Position numbers and translations under genes: made by a program. A stretch of DNA of 5,848 nt from UBA73 sp964364885 (lineage in GTDB: Archaea > Nanobdellota > Nanobdellia > Pacearchaeales > GW2011-AR1), in the NCBI GenBank assembly GCA_964364885.1, contig CAYIOA010000049.1, positions 1-5,848 of the forward strand, given 5' to 3'. Under the pieces are notes generated by a model, which saw only the letters and a list, made by a program, of their open reading frames with translations, was not told where the DNA came from and searched no databases. Shown piece by piece: positions 4,155 to 5,848 of this stretch. The stretch's first letter is position 1; each line of letters starts with the position of its first letter.

Positions 4155-5848
4155 GAAGTAATAATCTATGAAAGGATTAGCTGTTGAGATTACGCTTCCT
4201 GTTAGTGATGTGCTTCCTTCTCCACTAGATGAACTTTCTGAAGTTCCGCTAGACTCAGTTGAACTGCTGGGAGAGGTTGTTGTACTTGATTCAGATGTGC
4301 CTGAACTTTCTGTTGGTGGTTCCTGGAAGGATTCTTCTGGAGGGGGGCTGAATTCTCCTTCCCTAAACTCTCCTTCTGGAGGTCTAAATTCAGTTGGTGG
4401 ACGGAATTCTCCTTCTCTAAACTCTCCTTCTGGAGGTCTAAATTTTCCACTTTTATATAATTCATCCATTATTTTCCTGCATTCTTCTGGAGAGGTAATT
4501 CCTTTTTCTTCACATTCTCTTGGGAATCTGAACATTCTTTCATCACCAGGACCTGGACCTTGACCTTGTCCTGGAAAGCCACCTTGTTGTTGTGCTGAAT
4601 TGTAGAATTCTTCGAGACATTTTATTTTTTCTTCAGGGTTTTGTATTTCTTTGCAATTTCTTCCAAAAGCTGGAGGTCCAAAACCTCCAGGACCTCTTCC
4701 TTCATTTCTTTGACTGTCCATCATTTCACGGCACTTTTTGTCATCAGAACGAGATTCACCTGTTAAGCCCGCTTCTATACATTCTTCAGGAGCATTGAGC
4801 TTGAACATTAGCTTGCCGCATTCTTTTGGATCTTTTAAGCCAGCTTCAATGCACTCTTCAGGAGCATTTGCTTTGAACATTATTTCTTCGCATTTTTCTC
4901 TAGCTTCTCTTTCATTTGTAATACTAATCTCCCCTCTTTCCAGGGCAGCGATGCATTCTTCGGGAGCATTTAGTTTGAACATTACTAACATGCAGCTTTT
5001 TCTATCAGTAGCTCCTTCTTTTTCACATTCTTTTGGAAGATGCAAATCATGCCCTGCGTCTTCGAATTCATCTTCAACTTCTTCTAGAACTGCCTGAAGA
5101 TGCGGAGGCAGCAAGTCTATAGGGTCTTCCTCGTCTACTTTTTCACATGCTTCTTCGTTTCCCTTTTGGCATTCTGCTGCGAGCGGAGCTATTATTTTGC
5201 ATTTTTCTGCAAAGGCAGTTACTTTGATATCTTCACATTTACATTCTTCTGGATTTCTGAAGCATTGGGACATTATTCCGAAGAATTCACGGGCTTCTTT
5301 CTCCTGTTCTGCAGTAAGCTCTTTATCTAATCTTCTCTGCCATCTTGGGGCGTTTTCTTCTGTTTTGCAAACTCGCGAGTATTCCAAAGGATCAATTTTT
5401 GAGAGAGTCTGGCAAAGCTCTTTTATTTTCCCTGCGATTTCAGCTGCTGTTATTATTCCTTTTTCTTTTTCTATTACATCGTCAACAAATTCCCCTCTTT
5501 CACTTTCAGGGATTTCTGATTCAATTTCTCTTATTGTTTTTCTTATTGCTACAGCGCTTCTTTGAGCTTCTTCTTTTTTATCAGGATCAACTTCCTTTTC
5601 CAGGTTTTCTGCATATTGATTGTACTTGCCAAGAGATTTTCTTGCGGCTTCTATATTGTTTTCTTTTATCATCTCTTTAATTTCTGCTATTTTTTTCTCT
5701 CTATTCTCTGAGTCGTCCCTGAATTTGGTTAAAATTGAATCTTCAACAAAGTAGAATGAGCTGTCCGGGGTTATTCCTGCTTTAGCTTCCAGTTCTGCAT
5801 CTTTGAATTCTTCTTCAACTTTAGTTTCTGTTGTCTCTTCCTCAACTT
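4149..5848 (-). CDS. Cysteine-rich repeat protein with DUF5667-like domain, probably exported (5' end outside window)
   Basis: The frame is open from the TAA at 4149 to the right edge: 565 residues are visible and the N-terminus is missing. The ATG at 5672 is internal, because 58 in-frame codons precede it and hold the best domain signature. In visible numbering: an acidic stretch (1-20); a DUF5667-like motif AGITPDSSFYFVEDSI (23-38) with following charged helices (to about 135); a Cys-containing helical region (145-235); six Cys-pair units (about 270-462) of pattern P-x-E-C-x3-G...C-x3-M; a Gly/Pro/Gln-rich break (382-440); two 18-residue Pro/Glu/Phe repeats (469-504); a Ser/Thr/Glu-rich linker (505-547); and a tail LTGSVISTANPFIDYYFK. 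There are 20 cysteines in the visible part, against one or two in each of the three left-hand cytosolic proteins and tyrS. This suggests a disulfide-rich surface or secreted protein; the signal peptide would lie off-window. Function is unknown. Confidence 0.85.
   Translation of the reverse strand, partial: VEEETTETKVEEEFKDAELEAKAGITPDSSFYFVEDSILTKFRDDSENREKKIAEIKEMIKENNIEAARKSLGKYNQYAENLEKEVDPDKKEEAQRSAVAIRKTIREIESEIPESERGEFVDDVIEKEKGIITAAEIAGKIKELCQTLSKIDPLEYSRVCKTEENAPRWQRRLDKELTAEQEKEAREFFGIMSQCFRNPEECKCEDIKVTAFAEKCKIIAPLAAECQKGNEEACEKVDEEDPIDLLPPHLQAVLEEVEDEFEDAGHDLHLPKECEKEGATDRKSCMLVMFKLNAPEECIAALERGEISITNEREAREKCEEIMFKANAPEECIEAGLKDPKECGKLMFKLNAPEECIEAGLTGESRSDDKKCREMMDSQRNEGRGPGGFGPPAFGRNCKEIQNPEEKIKCLEEFYNSAQQQGGFPGQGQGPGPGDERMFRFPRECEEKGITSPEECRKIMDELYKSGKFRPPEGEFREGEFRPPTEFRPPEGEFREGEFSPPPEESFQEPPTESSGTSESSTTTSPSSSTESSGTSESSSSGEGSTSLTGSVISTANPFIDYYFK
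4335..4442 (-). repeat. Two 54-bp tandem repeats encoding an 18-residue Pro/Glu/Phe unit
   Basis: Two units (4389-4442 and 4335-4388) each encode an 18-residue block beginning FRPPEGEFREGEF. The cores at 4350-4390 and 4404-4444 match at 40 of 41 bases by eye, the one difference being at 4362/4416. Such close DNA identity points to a recent duplication or slippage event. The period is a multiple of three, so the frame is kept. Confidence 0.9.
4768..4982 (-). repeat. Three diverged repeats encoding MFK(L/A)NAPEEC
   Basis: Copies end in a Met codon at 4808, 4880 and 4982. They encode MFKLNAPEEC, MFKANAPEEC and MFKLNAPEEC, spaced 24 and 34 codons apart. The first two DNA copies (4768-4808, 4840-4880) match at about 33 of 41 positions, mostly with synonymous changes. 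They are therefore older than the 54-bp repeats and look maintained at the protein level. Confidence 0.8.

Noticed and set aside
4335..4442. CRISPR-like array or mobile-element repeat
   Set aside because: There are only two adjacent units with a period of 54, no unique spacers, and both are translated in frame as protein repeats.
4168..4563. Long open frame on the plus strand opposite the Pro/Ser-rich end of the cysteine-rich gene
   Set aside because: It exists because the minus-strand repeats and Ser/Glu codons lack stops in the opposing frame. It has no promoter, no recognisable domain, and its repeats mirror the real gene.
5345..5680. Leu/Phe-rich open frame on the plus strand that could pass for a membrane protein
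   Set aside because: It is the complement of Glu/Lys-rich helices of the minus-strand gene (GAA and AAA read as TTC and TTT). Hydrophobicity from this cause is common and meaningless.

Overview
The window looks like AT-rich genomic DNA from an archaeon. The tyrosyl-tRNA synthetase is of the archaeal/eukaryotic type and lines up along its length with what I remember of the Methanocaldococcus jannaschii enzyme. A DRG/Obg-type GTPase carries a TGS domain. No start codon has a Shine-Dalgarno sequence; instead, TATA-like elements sit about 25 bp upstream of the starts, as expected for leaderless archaeal transcripts. The small membrane-anchored OB-fold-like protein and the DUF5667-type cysteine-rich protein suggest a DPANN lineage (Woesearchaeota/Pacearchaeota-like), but that lineage call is inference.

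Layout from left to right: thpR (RNA 2',3'-cyclic phosphodiesterase, minus strand) and an M16-family zinc peptidase (minus), with the peptidase upstream of thpR. Next is a compact DRG-like TGS GTPase (plus), divergent from the peptidase across 50 bp. Then tyrS (minus), convergent with the GTPase across 39 bp. Then a 102-residue single-pass membrane protein (plus), divergent from tyrS across 48 bp. Last is a long acidic, cysteine-rich, probably exported protein (minus), convergent with the small protein across only 3 bp. Its reading frame stays open to the right edge, so its true start lies outside the window. A fragment of a further minus-strand gene may begin at position 13.

The ordinary part is housekeeping: tRNA charging, RNA-end processing, proteolysis and a probable ribosome- or RNA-associated GTPase. 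There are no RNA genes, mobile elements or CRISPR arrays, and no gene-free stretch longer than 64 bp. The least ordinary items are the large cysteine-repeat protein (six Cys-pair units, then Pro/Glu and Ser/Thr linkers, with a near-perfect 54-bp internal duplication), the two divergent intergenic regions that each hold one centrally placed TATA-like element able to serve both directions, and the degenerate G3 motif and small size of the GTPase. I see no obvious multi-gene defence or biosynthetic system.
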